Positions 1-8,389 are shown, counted from the first letter of the stretch. The stretch is 64,000 nt of DNA from Pedobacter zeaxanthinifaciens (GCF_003313335.1 NZ_QMHP01000005.1:62001-126000); one strand, 5' to 3'. Numbers and translations: made by a program. The notes: generated by a model from the letters alone, not told the origin.

Positions 1-1
1 T

Positions 2-1066
2 GGCGAAGGTAATCCTATCCATTTGCCTAACAGGGCCGATGCATTTGTAGGAACCGCTGCCGTACAAGAGTTAGTTTACGGTGGTGGCAAGCTGAAATAT
101 GCGCAAGAATCTACTAAGCTTTTAAAGGAAATTGCGCTTTTGGATGCCGACAAAAACAAAGAGGAAGTGAGTTATGCGGTTGTAAACAGCTATTTCTCTC
201 TGTACAAATTGTTGCAAAGCAAAAAAGTAGTGGCGCAAAACTTAAGCGCTATCTCAAAGCAACTTAAACAAGCACAGCGTTTTTATGAGCAAGGCTTGGT
301 AACTAAAAATGATGTATTGAGGTTCCAATTGCAACAGGCCAACATTTCCCTAACGGATATGGAAATTGAGAACAATAGAAAAATCATCAACTATAATCTT
401 GATATCCTTTTAGGACTGCCAGAAAACACTGCTATTGAACTGAAAGGCGCTGATGATGCATTGCCTCAATTGTCATCATTTGATGCTTATTTAAATGCTG
501 CGTTAACCAACCGACAAGAATTGCAACAGCTTAACTTGAGGCATCAAACGGCGGATTACAATATCAAATCAATTAAGGCTAACACCAGACCAACGGTAGG
601 TTTAGGCGCTAACTTGTACTACGTAAATCCAAGCGGGAACTTTATTCCTAGCAACCAACAATTTGTAATGCCAATTACTTTGGGCGCTACTATTTCGTGG
701 AACATTGGTTCGTTGTGGACCAATAAAAATAAGGTGGCAGAGGCTAAAGTACAGCAATTGGAAATAGATACGCAGAAAGACATCTTTACTGACAATGTAA
801 AAACCGAACTGAATAAAAATTATCAGACCTACCAACTAGCTGTCCAAAAAATAGATGTATTGGAAACTTCTATAGCTCAGGCTACTGAAAATGATAGATT
901 GTTGGAATCGAAATACCAAAACAACATTGCTTCTGCTATTGATAGGATTGACGCAGAAACCTTGCTATATCAAGCTAAAATTAATTTGGAGTTAGCTAAA
1001 GCTGATGCCAAACTAGCTTACTACACTTTATTAAAATCAACAGGAAAAATATCTCAAAATAACTAA
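2..1066 (+). CDS. TolC-family outer membrane efflux protein (5' partial)
   Basis: Outer-membrane channel of a tripartite efflux pump. The reading frame is open from base 2, so the N-terminus, including any signal peptide, lies before the window; the TTG at 23 is an internal codon. Seen: about 355 residues of the TolC fold, with long Gln/Leu/Asn-rich helices (coiled coil around the AQRFYEQGLVTKNDVLRF segment, then EIENNRKIINYNLDILLGL) alternating with short strand-forming segments near IKANTRPTVGLGANLYYV. The stop is 7 bases before the membrane fusion protein, so the two are surely co-transcribed. The EmrA/EmrB-like partners downstream make drug or fatty-acid-type efflux the likely role; the substrate is unknown. 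Confidence 0.93.
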   Translation, partial: GEGNPIHLPNRADAFVGTAAVQELVYGGGKLKYAQESTKLLKEIALLDADKNKEEVSYAVVNSYFSLYKLLQSKKVVAQNLSAISKQLKQAQRFYEQGLVTKNDVLRFQLQQANISLTDMEIENNRKIINYNLDILLGLPENTAIELKGADDALPQLSSFDAYLNAALTNRQELQQLNLRHQTADYNIKSIKANTRPTVGLGANLYYVNPSGNFIPSNQQFVMPITLGATISWNIGSLWTNKNKVAEAKVQQLEIDTQKDIFTDNVKTELNKNYQTYQLAVQKIDVLETSIAQATENDRLLESKYQNNIASAIDRIDAETLLYQAKINLELAKADAKLAYYTLLKSTGKISQNN

Positions 1067-1073
1067 GCATACC

Positions 1074-2111
1074 ATGACACAGCCCAAAAAAAAGAAAAAC
1101 AAAGTTATTCCGATTATTTTAGGAGTACTTTTAGTAATAGGAGCCATTTTCGGTTTCACTCAATATAATTATTACAGCAAACACGTAGATACTGATGACG
1201 CTCAAATTGACGGTGATATTAGTCCGGTTATTGCAAGGGTTAGCGGCTACGTAAAAGACATCAACTTTGAAGAAAATGCTAAAGTTAACCAAGGTGAGGT
1301 ACTAGTAACTTTAGATGACAGCGATTATAAAATTAAGCTAGAGCAAGCGCAGGCTGGTCAAGCAGGTGCAAATGCAAATGTAGGTGTTACACAAGCGCAA
1401 ATAGCCGCGACTTCTGCTAACACAGCTACCGCAAAAGCTAATATTGAGGCGGCGAAAGTAAAGTTGGATTTAGCGAAAAAAGATTACGAACGCTACGAAA
1501 ACTTGGTGAAAGATGGTTCAATTACCAAACAGGCGTTTGACCAAGCCAAAGCACAAAAAGAAACAGCACAAGCAACTTACGACGCTGCAGTAGACCAATA
1601 TAATGCTGCTGTAAAACAAGTTGGCACTACGCAATCGCAGCTGAATGTGAGTAGCAATGGCGTAACACAACGCCAAGCCGATGTAGATTTTGCGAAACTT
1701 CAGTTATCATACACACAAATTAAGGCGCCTACTACCGGTATTGTTGGCAAAAAGAGCTTACAAAAAGGTCAGTTGGTACAGGCGGGTCAAACTTTATTCT
1801 CTATCGTAAATGAAAACAGCATTTACATTACTGCCAATTTTAAAGAAACTCAATTGGAGAAAATTAAAGCTGGACAAAAAGTTAAAATTGATGTAGATGC
1901 CTACCCAGATCAAGATATCGAGGGTGAAGTTTATACTTTCTCTCCTATTACAGGAGCAAAAGGTTCATTACTTCCTCCAGATAATGCTACCGGTAATTTC
2001 GTGAAAGTAGTGCAACGTGTACCAGTGAAAATAAAAATCGCTAGTAAAGACAAAGCAATATTAGAGAAATTACGACCAGGCATGAGCGTGAAAGTTTCTG
2101 TAGAAATATAA
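1074..2111 (+). CDS. HlyD/EmrA-family periplasmic adaptor
   Basis: Membrane fusion protein that bridges the inner-membrane transporter and the TolC channel. Seen: basic N-terminus, one transmembrane helix at about residues 11-31, a first biotinyl-lipoyl half near residues 45-85 (VIARVSGYVKDINFEENAKV), a long Ala/Gln/Lys-rich coiled-coil hairpin at about 90-200, the second lipoyl half (YTQIKAPTTGIVGKKSLQKG) and a beta-barrel C-terminus. At 345 residues it has normal EmrA length. It follows the TolC gene by 7 bases and precedes an EmrB-type transporter, the usual order in Bacteroidota efflux operons. Confidence 0.95.
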   Translation: MTQPKKKKNKVIPIILGVLLVIGAIFGFTQYNYYSKHVDTDDAQIDGDISPVIARVSGYVKDINFEENAKVNQGEVLVTLDDSDYKIKLEQAQAGQAGANANVGVTQAQIAATSANTATAKANIEAAKVKLDLAKKDYERYENLVKDGSITKQAFDQAKAQKETAQATYDAAVDQYNAAVKQVGTTQSQLNVSSNGVTQRQADVDFAKLQLSYTQIKAPTTGIVGKKSLQKGQLVQAGQTLFSIVNENSIYITANFKETQLEKIKAGQKVKIDVDAYPDQDIEGEVYTFSPITGAKGSLLPPDNATGNFVKVVQRVPVKIKIASKDKAILEKLRPGMSVKVSVEI

Positions 2112-2114
2112 AAG

Positions 2115-2194
2115 CCCACCCTACCCTCCCAAAGGGAGAGATTTGAAATGAAAAATGCAATATGCTTCCCCCGCCCGTCCGAGGGTTGGGTGAG
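2115..2194. repeat. Intergenic inverted repeat inside efflux operon
   Basis: Outer arms CCCACCCTACCCTC (2115-2128) and GAGGGTTGGGTGAG (2181-2194) are complementary with two mismatches; a smaller hairpin CCCTCC/GGGAG sits at 2124-2138. Its C-rich composition differs from the surrounding AT-leaning DNA. It resembles REP-like elements of Bacteroidota and separates the adaptor gene from the MFS gene, where it may act on mRNA stability. Copy number cannot be judged here. Confidence 0.6.
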
Positions 2195-2211
2195 GCCCTA
2201 ATACTAATTCA

Positions 2212-3759
2212 ATGGCCGAAGTAGGTTTAAAAAAATGGATCATTACGTTTACCGTAATCACAGCATCATTGCTAGAGCTGATTGATACGACAATTGTAAA
2301 CGTGGCGCTCCCACAAATACAGGGCAACCTTGGTGCTACGCTAGAAGATGTAGCATGGTTGTCTACCGGTTACGCTGTAGCCAACGTAATTATTTTACCC
2401 ATGTCGGGCTGGTTAGGCAGCAGATTTGGCCGTAAAAATTACTTCTTATTTTCAATCATCTTATTTACAGTAGCCTCCTTTTTGTGTGGTAACGCAACCT
2501 CGCTTTGGGAACTAGTAGGTTTCCGTATTTTGCAGGGCTTGGCAGGCGGTGGTTTAATTTCAACTGCACAGGCAATTCTAATTGAAACCTGGCCACGTGA
2601 GGATGTGGGTATAGCTACCGCGTTATTTGGACTAGGTGCCGTTGTAGGCCCAACAGTGGGACCAACCATTGGTGGTTATATCCTAGAAATTACCAATTGG
2701 CCTTGGATTTTCTACGTGAATATTCCAGTAGGGATTTTAGCCGCCTATTGTACTTATATGTTCGTCAGGGAGACGCCCAAGGATGGCAAAGGTGCACCAA
2801 TTGATTGGTGGGGAATTGTTTTATTGGCCGTTGCCGTGGGCAGTTTACAAACAGTACTCGAAAAAGGCGAAAGTGAAGATTGGTTTTCTACCCCTTACAT
2901 TACCGCATTAGCCGTAGCATCAGTTTTAGGGATTTTGTTGTTCATTTGGCGAGAACTGAGCACCGATCATCCTATCGTTAACTTTAAAATCATGCGACAC
3001 AGAAGTTTCTCCATTGGTATGGTTACTTCATTTGTCCTAGGTTTTGGTTTATACGGTTCGGTGTTTGTATTCCCTATTTTTTGCCAAAATTTACTCGGAT
3101 TTTCTCCGTTACAAACTGGCGAGCTATTTATTGCAGGCGGTTTGTGTACCATTACCATGATGCCTTTCATTGGTATCATGCTGAAAAAAGGAGTCCCGGC
3201 ACAATTTATGGCAACCGGCGGGATGATTTTGTTCTTCGTTTTCTGTCACATGTTAAGTAAATCAACCTTATCATCAGGCACTGATCAGTTTTTCTGGCCT
3301 TTAGTGATTAGGGGTTTTGGTATGGCTTTGCTGTTTGTACCACTTACTACTTTAGCCATACAAGACTTAAAAGGTGCTGAAATTGGTCAAGGTTCCGGAC
3401 TTAACAACATGATGCGCCAATTAGGTGGCTCTTTCGGTATTGCAGCGCTAACTACGTTGATTCACGTTAGGCAAGGTTTTCACCGCAGCAATTTATTAGT
3501 TAACGTAAATGAGCAAAATCCTGCCTTTACGGAAAGACTAAATGGCTTGATGCATACGTTTATGGCTAAGGGTGCATCGTTTATTGATGCTAAATTAATG
3601 GCCATGAAAGCAATTGAAGGTGCGGTTGTAAAACAATCATTGCTGCTTACTTACAGCGATGCTTATTGGGTTGCGGGAGCAGTTATGCTTTGCTCTATCC
3701 CTCTGTTATACTTGCAAAAATTCAAGAAAAACGTCAATGTGCCGGTTGATGCTCACTAA
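2212..3759 (+). CDS. DHA2-family MFS transporter (EmrB/QacA type)
   Basis: Proton-driven drug exporter of the inner membrane, third part of the pump formed with the two genes upstream. Seen: 515 residues with about 14 hydrophobic helices; acidic TM1 ELIDTTIVNVALPQI, typical of DHA2; motif A GSRFGRKN between TM2 and TM3; motif C GLGAVVGPTVGPTIGG in TM5; and a long, less conserved loop before the last helix (about residues 430-470). The ATG at 2212 is the first start of the frame. It is 100 bases from the adaptor gene, with an inverted repeat between, but has no separate strong promoter that I can see. Confidence 0.95.
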   Translation: MAEVGLKKWIITFTVITASLLELIDTTIVNVALPQIQGNLGATLEDVAWLSTGYAVANVIILPMSGWLGSRFGRKNYFLFSIILFTVASFLCGNATSLWELVGFRILQGLAGGGLISTAQAILIETWPREDVGIATALFGLGAVVGPTVGPTIGGYILEITNWPWIFYVNIPVGILAAYCTYMFVRETPKDGKGAPIDWWGIVLLAVAVGSLQTVLEKGESEDWFSTPYITALAVASVLGILLFIWRELSTDHPIVNFKIMRHRSFSIGMVTSFVLGFGLYGSVFVFPIFCQNLLGFSPLQTGELFIAGGLCTITMMPFIGIMLKKGVPAQFMATGGMILFFVFCHMLSKSTLSSGTDQFFWPLVIRGFGMALLFVPLTTLAIQDLKGAEIGQGSGLNNMMRQLGGSFGIAALTTLIHVRQGFHRSNLLVNVNEQNPAFTERLNGLMHTFMAKGASFIDAKLMAMKAIEGAVVKQSLLLTYSDAYWVAGAVMLCSIPLLYLQKFKKNVNVPVDAH

Positions 3760-3786
3760 GAAAATACTCCACACACAATAACGATA

Positions 3787-3820
3787 AGGCTGGCGGTTTA
3801 AATACCGCTGGCCTTTTTTA
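3787..3820 (+). terminator. Rho-independent terminator of efflux operon
   Basis: A hairpin pairs GGCTGGCGGT with ACCGCTGGCC (wobble or mismatch in the middle) around a short A/T loop and is followed by a run of six T. It lies about 28 bases after the MFS stop and closes the efflux operon. Confidence 0.8.
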
Positions 3821-3902
3821 TGCCAATTACGCCTTAAAAATTCGTTTATCTTCTAAACACAAATTAATCAATTCATTATCTTCGCACTAAACAAAAACAT
3901 CA

Positions 3903-4298
3903 ATGAATTTTCACACTCGTAAATGGATTAAACCGGAAGACTTGAACCCAAATGGCAGTCTTTTTGGTGGTAGTTTATTAAAATGGATTGACGAAGAAGC
4001 AGCAATTTATGCCATGTGCCAACTGGAGGCGCCAAAGGTAGTAACAAAGTTGATTTCCGAGATTAACTTTGTTTCATCAGGTAAACTAGGTGATATTGTG
4101 GAGATGGGAATGACGGCTTCGGAATTTGGACGAACCTCTATCACTTTAAAATGCGAGGTGAGGAATAAAATCACTAAAAAAGCAATATTAACTATCGATA
4201 GAATGGTTTTCGTAAACGTGAATGATAATGGCGAACCTATTCCTCACGGTAAAACCAGAATGAGGAAGATAGATGAGAAACTAGAAAATTTGGGTTAG
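3903..4298 (+). CDS. Hotdog-fold acyl-CoA thioesterase
   Basis: Hydrolyses acyl-CoA to free acid and CoA. Seen: 131 residues forming one hotdog domain of the YciA/BFIT type: NPNGSLFGGSLLKWIDEEAAI carries the conserved Asn/Gly turn and the acidic residue on the central helix, and VVTKLISEINFVSSGKLGDIVE is the matching second half. Length and motifs fit the single-domain bacterial acyl-CoA thioesterases. A -7-like TATCTTCG lies about 30 bases before the ATG. The stop touches that of the convergent shikimate kinase gene with no base between. Chain-length preference cannot be told from sequence. Confidence 0.9.
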   Translation: MNFHTRKWIKPEDLNPNGSLFGGSLLKWIDEEAAIYAMCQLEAPKVVTKLISEINFVSSGKLGDIVEMGMTASEFGRTSITLKCEVRNKITKKAILTIDRMVFVNVNDNGEPIPHGKTRMRKIDEKLENLG

Positions 4299-4805
4299 TT
4301 AAGCCTTCGTTTGCTTTATCTCCTCCAATAAATCTTTAGGGTCCAAATCAAAGGAATTGACAGTAACCTTTGCTTGGTTGTAAAACTGATTACGCTCCTC
4401 CAACTTATTGATAATGAAAGCAAGCAATTGCTCATCATCCATACCTTTAAGCAATGGTCTTTTTTCGCGGTTGTGCAAACGCGACACCAACTGAGGTGGC
4501 GTCATTTCCAAATAAACCGTTACCCCGTTTTCATTCATCCACTGCATATTGTCGAAATAACATGGCAAACCACCGCCTGTAGCTACCACGCAAGTTTCTG
4601 GATAGTCAAACGATTTCAGCACCTCATTTTCCAATTTACGGAAAGCAGCCTCGCCGTTTGCTGCAAAATAATCAGCAATGCTCATACCTTGTTGTTCCAC
4701 AATTATGGCATCAATATCTATTACTGGGCAGGCCAATAAGTTTGCTAACTGTTTTGCTTTGGTACTTTTACCGCACCCCATAAATCCCACAAGGAAAATC
4801 TTCAT
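4299..4805 (-). CDS. aroK: Shikimate kinase
   Basis: Phosphorylates shikimate at the 3-hydroxyl with ATP, the fifth step of chorismate synthesis; cytoplasmic. Seen: 168 residues, Walker A GFMGCGKST at 7-15, the shikimate/Mg-binding DID at 30-32, the arginine in AAFRKLENEVL, the glycine-rich ATGGGLPC near 77-84 and the lid arginines in NREKRPLLKG. This is the complete family length. It stands alone, convergent with the thioesterase, and the region upstream of its start is a T/G-rich word array rather than another gene. Confidence 0.96.
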   Translation of the reverse strand: MKIFLVGFMGCGKSTKAKQLANLLACPVIDIDAIIVEQQGMSIADYFAANGEAAFRKLENEVLKSFDYPETCVVATGGGLPCYFDNMQWMNENGVTVYLEMTPPQLVSRLHNREKRPLLKGMDDEQLLAFIINKLEERNQFYNQAKVTVNSFDLDPKDLLEEIKQTKA

Positions 4806-4876
4806 TTGGCTGGTTGTTTAGTTATTTGGTTAATCGTTTTAAATGGTTATTTGTGTGGTTGGTTAATTGTTTAGTT
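4806..4876. repeat. Word array, left arm around IVP pseudogene
   Basis: Low-complexity G/T-rich stretch built from shuffled words such as GGTTATTTG, GGTTAATTG and GTTTAGTT. The same words occur in reverse complement at 5320-5394, on the other side of the four-helix-bundle pseudogene. It is neither an exact tandem repeat nor a simple hairpin. Confidence 0.7.
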
Positions 4877-5220
4877 GCGGACTGCCGTTTTAAGTATTGA
4901 GTTCCTTAAAGCGTTCAACTTATTTGCAATTTCATCCAATTTGAGACGAAAATACACATATTCTTCTTCTGTAATAAATTCTAAATCAAATGCACGTATC
5001 AAATGGTTAACGGTCTCAATTGCGCTTGAATAAGACGTCGTAATAAAATGTGCCTTGTCTTTAGAAGTGATTCTAGCAGAGCCTTCGGCCAAACAATCGT
5101 CAATACTTGCTGCAGAACGTTTAATTTGACTACTAGTCCGAAGATTAACATATAAATCTCCCGCCTAAATAACCTAGCCTTTTGCCAAGTTTCTAATTTT
5201 TCAAATGAGTAGATATGCAT
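4871..5220 (-). pseudogene. Four-helix-bundle (23S rRNA IVP-like) gene, frameshifted
   Basis: Two overlapping frames together give one protein of the four-helix-bundle / 23S rRNA intervening-sequence family (TIGR02436 type). The N-terminal part from the ATG at 5220 reads MHIYSFEKLETWQKARLFRREIY with the family's WQKA motif. After about codon 26 the family reading continues in another frame near 5137 (TSSQIKRSAASI, then LAEGSARITSKDKAHF and the YSSAIETVNHLI helix). Family members normally have about 14 residues between IY and TSQI; here about half are missing, so a small internal deletion that is not a multiple of three broke the gene. Function of the family is poorly known. Confidence is high for identity and good for inactivation. 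Confidence 0.85.
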
Positions 5221-5319
5221 TTTGGTAAAATGTTAAATTGTAGATTTGGTTCACCGCAATTTAGTAATAATTGTGATGCACTTCGGCAATCAAAAACTAA
5301 GCAAGCTATAAAATAGTCG

Positions 5320-5394
5320 CATAACCAGCTCAAACGATTAAACAATTACCCAAATAACCCATTCAAACAATTAACCCAATTCTAACCAAAATTC
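5320..5394. repeat. Word array, right arm around IVP pseudogene
   Basis: A/C-rich stretch of words (AACCAGC, AAACGATTAAACAATTACC, CAAATAACCC, AACAATTAACCC) that are reverse complements of words in the 4806-4876 array. Between this arm and the pseudogene (5221-5319) there is about 100 bases of plain AT-rich DNA in which I see no feature. Confidence 0.65.
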
Positions 5395-6450
5395 TTAAGC
5401 TAATTTAACCCTTGGGTCAATCCAAGCATAAAGTAAGTCTACAAGTACATTAACTACCACAAAAACAAAGGCAATGAACAAGATAGCGCCCATCACTACC
5501 GGAAAATCAGACATTTCCAAGGCGTAAACTGTGGTGCGCCCCAATCCGTTATAGCCAAAAATGTATTCTACAAAAAATGAACCTGCCAGCAAAGATGCAA
5601 ACCAGCCTGAAATGGCCGTAATTACCGGATTGAGCGCATTTTTCAGCGCATGTTTATAGATAATCGTTTTACGAGATAAACCTTTAGCCCTAGCTGTTCG
5701 AATGTAATCTTGAGATAGCACATCTAACATAGCGCTGCGGGTAAGCTGCACGATAATAGCCAAGGGGCGCAAACCCAGCGTAATCATTGGTAGCCACAAA
5801 TTCCGAAGCGTAATGATCTCCCCTTCGAAAGGATCATAACTATATAAACTGCCGCTCATGTTTAAGCCAGTATAATCAGCCAATACAAAACCAAATAACC
5901 AGGCAATGATAATACCAGCAAAAAAAGCGGGAGCAGAAATTCCCAATATGGCAAACATATTGGCCGTTTTATCAATCCAAGTGCCTTTGTAAACTGCCGA
6001 AAGCACTCCCAAAAACACACCAATGATTGTAGCAAAAATCATAGCTGTTAAAGCCAAAACAAATGTGTTGGGTACAGTTTCGGCTAATACTGTAGTTACA
6101 TCCCTTTTTGTTTGGTAAGACCTGCGCAAGTAAGGCGTTTTCAGCACCCAAACATCATCACCCACAGCAAAAAGCTTGGCGTAATGATATTTTTCCCGAT
6201 TATCTGCTGTATTTTGATGTACGCTGACAGGCGATAAATCATTTAGGTACAAAAAGAACTGCACAGGCTTAGACTTGTCCAAACCAAACTCCTTGCGTAC
6301 AGCTTCTAGCGATTGCACATCAGAGCGCTGTCCCATCGTCATACGAGCCGGATCACCCGGAAGAATGTTGAACAACACAAACACAACGGCAACCACACCG
6401 GCCATTACCGCTAGTCCGTACAATAATTTCTTAAGTGCGTATATTGCCAT
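5395..6450 (-). CDS. Orphan DppB/OppB-type ABC permease
   Basis: Inner-membrane permease of the dipeptide/oligopeptide/nickel ABC family. Seen: N-terminal helix with VLFNILPGDPARM, the cytoplasmic coupling loop ARAKGLSRKTIIYKHALKNALNPV (EAA-type) near residues 240-265, five further helices, and C-terminal DPRVKLA; 351 residues. A segment of roughly 60 residues between TM1 and TM2 (about 60-120) is longer than in Escherichia coli DppB. No second permease, binding protein or ATPase lies nearby; partners must be elsewhere. Its ATG overlaps the stop of the upstream DoxX gene by one base (TAATG), suggesting coupled translation. Confidence 0.93.
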   Translation of the reverse strand: MAIYALKKLLYGLAVMAGVVAVVFVLFNILPGDPARMTMGQRSDVQSLEAVRKEFGLDKSKPVQFFLYLNDLSPVSVHQNTADNREKYHYAKLFAVGDDVWVLKTPYLRRSYQTKRDVTTVLAETVPNTFVLALTAMIFATIIGVFLGVLSAVYKGTWIDKTANMFAILGISAPAFFAGIIIAWLFGFVLADYTGLNMSGSLYSYDPFEGEIITLRNLWLPMITLGLRPLAIIVQLTRSAMLDVLSQDYIRTARAKGLSRKTIIYKHALKNALNPVITAISGWFASLLAGSFFVEYIFGYNGLGRTTVYALEMSDFPVVMGAILFIAFVFVVVNVLVDLLYAWIDPRVKLA

Positions 6451-7601
6451 TATTTACCAAAATATTTTGCTGTAAGTTCATCAAAAGAAGGTACGCCATG
6501 ATAATGCCATTTATTGACAATGGTTCCATTTTTAAGCAACAATATCCCCGGGTTAGCCCTCACCATACTTTTTAAAGGTACAGCATCTGCATAAAAAACT
6601 TCCATAAAAAGTTTCATTCGTTTACTGAATTTCTCTGCATCCTGTGCCGAATTAGAGGTAAGCAAAACCGTACGGATATTAAATTGTTCGGCGGCATTTA
6701 GCGCCAAGGCGTTCATTTTTGCTATCGCATCTTCATTAGTTTCGTTCAAATTATAAGCTACTATCACTAAATTATAGTAAGGATTTTCTACAATTTCTTT
6801 GGTGTAATCAGTACCCGAAGCATCCGTTATCAATAAATCTTTAATTTTAACCTCGTATCCTTTTTTAATTAGCTTACGCGATGGAGATCCAGTAACTTCC
6901 CAATTCTCATCTTTCCAAACCTCTTTAGACATGTAGTCTTTATCGCTCATGGTTTTGGTTTCTCCAGTTTTTTTATTCTTCAAATCGTACATGATAAGAT
7001 ACTCGTCAACAGGTGCCCCTTCTGGTATCCTCATATTTTCGGGAATATTTGAACCCACTTTATACGGAAGAAAATCAATAATTGGCAAATAGTTATAGGT
7101 GAACGTTCCAAATAGTAGAGATGCCGTAAAAACAACCGTGAACAGAGCGCTTTGTACACCCGACTTTTCAGTTACAGGCTTAATAAATTCCTTATTGAGA
7201 TAGATAAAAATAATGAGTATCAACAACACAATATCTTTACCGAACGATTGCCAAGGCGTAAGCGGAATGGCATCACCGAAACAACCGCAAGAAGTTACCA
7301 CTTTAAACGCCGCAGAAACGAAAGTTAAAAACGTAAAGAAAATAATGGTAGCCAGCAAGCCCTTAACCACAAAATTCCGGAAAATTCCCAGCAGCAATAA
7401 GGCTCCAAAAACAATTTCCAACACACAAAGCAGCACAGCAATGCCCGTAGCCCAACCATTTAAAAAACTGAGGTGAAAAACTTCGAAATACTCCTGAAGT
7501 TTATACCCAAAACCAAGCGGATCATTTGCTTTGATTAATCCCGAAAATATAAACAGGATACCAACAAACCATTTTGAAAATTGAAAAAGCGCTTTCTTCA
7601 T
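6450..7601 (-). CDS. BT_3928-type DoxX membrane protein with thioredoxin-like tail
   Basis: Conserved Bacteroidota protein. Seen: about four transmembrane helices in residues 1-150 (DoxX-like: SGLIKANDPLGFGYKLQEYFEVF, then CGCFGD in the loop), one further helix near 165-185, and a roughly 190-residue C-terminal part ending NPGILLLKNGTIVNKWHYHGVP, which looks thioredoxin-like without a CxxC. The start is set at the ATG at 7601 (MKKALFQFSKWF), because the longer frame runs into the upstream PhyH gene. The CGC pair and thioredoxin-like tail suggest redox work at the membrane, but this is not proven. Confidence 0.85.
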   Translation of the reverse strand: MKKALFQFSKWFVGILFIFSGLIKANDPLGFGYKLQEYFEVFHLSFLNGWATGIAVLLCVLEIVFGALLLLGIFRNFVVKGLLATIIFFTFLTFVSAAFKVVTSCGCFGDAIPLTPWQSFGKDIVLLILIIFIYLNKEFIKPVTEKSGVQSALFTVVFTASLLFGTFTYNYLPIIDFLPYKVGSNIPENMRIPEGAPVDEYLIMYDLKNKKTGETKTMSDKDYMSKEVWKDENWEVTGSPSRKLIKKGYEVKIKDLLITDASGTDYTKEIVENPYYNLVIVAYNLNETNEDAIAKMNALALNAAEQFNIRTVLLTSNSAQDAEKFSKRMKLFMEVFYADAVPLKSMVRANPGILLLKNGTIVNKWHYHGVPSFDELTAKYFGK

Positions 7602-7605
7602 ATCG

Positions 7606-8358
7606 TTAATTATAATAAAGTTTTTCCGACCAATGAATTGCTTGCGGCAACTCGGCATCAGAAAATTCAATGTGTATCACTCTTCTTTTTTGTCCGTTTG
7701 TTGTTCGGTTGGAGCTATGCAAAATCAGAGGTTTCATTAGCATTACACCACCCTTTTCAACTTCGCATACCACCTCCTGCTCCTTATCCCAAGCTATACT
7801 TTCTGGCCTATAAACCCCTTTAAGATGTGAATACGGTATTACTTTTAGAGCGCCATTATCGCGTGAGGTGTCATCGAGATGAATTCTTACGGTAAAATTT
7901 CTTTCAAGTAAAGCTAATGGTGGCTGCACCGAAAACTGCTGGTGCTTAATAGTCCATGGGCCAAAATCGTTAAGTTCAACTTTTTTATCTACCGAAATGG
8001 TTAAGTCTTGATGGTAGGCTACGTACCAATTCGATTTTTCAGGCTTATCAAAATAAATACTTTTAATTACGAACGCCTTTCCTTTTCCTATCTCATTAAC
8101 CAACTTCTTTAAATTAGGATTAAAAATAAGCTCCCTTATTTCCGGAATTTCTTTTAAAAACTGCCTAATCGCAAATAAATCGTCAGATTTCCGGAATGTA
8201 GGCCTGTCGGTATTCGCTCTATTAATCAAGCTTAGTATTTGATTCAATTCTCGTTCATCATAAATACCATTTACTGAAGAAAACCCGATTTCATTTAGCT
8301 CAGCAATGTTTACTGCAAAACCTTGATTTTCAGAATTTATGGAACGGTTATCTTTCAA
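7606..8358 (-). CDS. Phytanoyl-CoA dioxygenase (PhyH) family protein
   Basis: Predicted Fe(II)/2-oxoglutarate-dependent oxygenase. Seen: 250 residues; HQD (in WYVAYHQDLTISVD) gives the HxD iron pair, LHSSNRTTNGQKRRVIHIEF supplies the distal His and the 2-oxoglutarate-binding Arg, and DNGALKVIPYSHLKG is typical of PhyH. The start appears to be a TTG at 8358 (no ATG upstream in frame). Only 4 bases separate its stop from the next gene's ATG. Substrate unknown. It sits between DUF1599 and the DoxX gene and has a short pyrimidine-rich word array in front. Confidence 0.88.
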   Translation of the reverse strand: MKDNRSINSENQGFAVNIAELNEIGFSSVNGIYDERELNQILSLINRANTDRPTFRKSDDLFAIRQFLKEIPEIRELIFNPNLKKLVNEIGKGKAFVIKSIYFDKPEKSNWYVAYHQDLTISVDKKVELNDFGPWTIKHQQFSVQPPLALLERNFTVRIHLDDTSRDNGALKVIPYSHLKGVYRPESIAWDKEQEVVCEVEKGGVMLMKPLILHSSNRTTNGQKRRVIHIEFSDAELPQAIHWSEKLYYN

Positions 8359-8389
8359 TTTTTACTTTTGACTTTTTACTTTAAACTTC

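Noticed and set aside
1-23. Start of the TolC gene at TTG 23
   Set aside because: The frame is open through base 2 and the protein lacks a signal peptide there, so the true start is outside the window.
6450-7670. Longer start for the DoxX gene at 7670
   Set aside because: It would overlap the PhyH gene by more than 60 bases and adds a polar stretch before the natural MKKALFQF helix.
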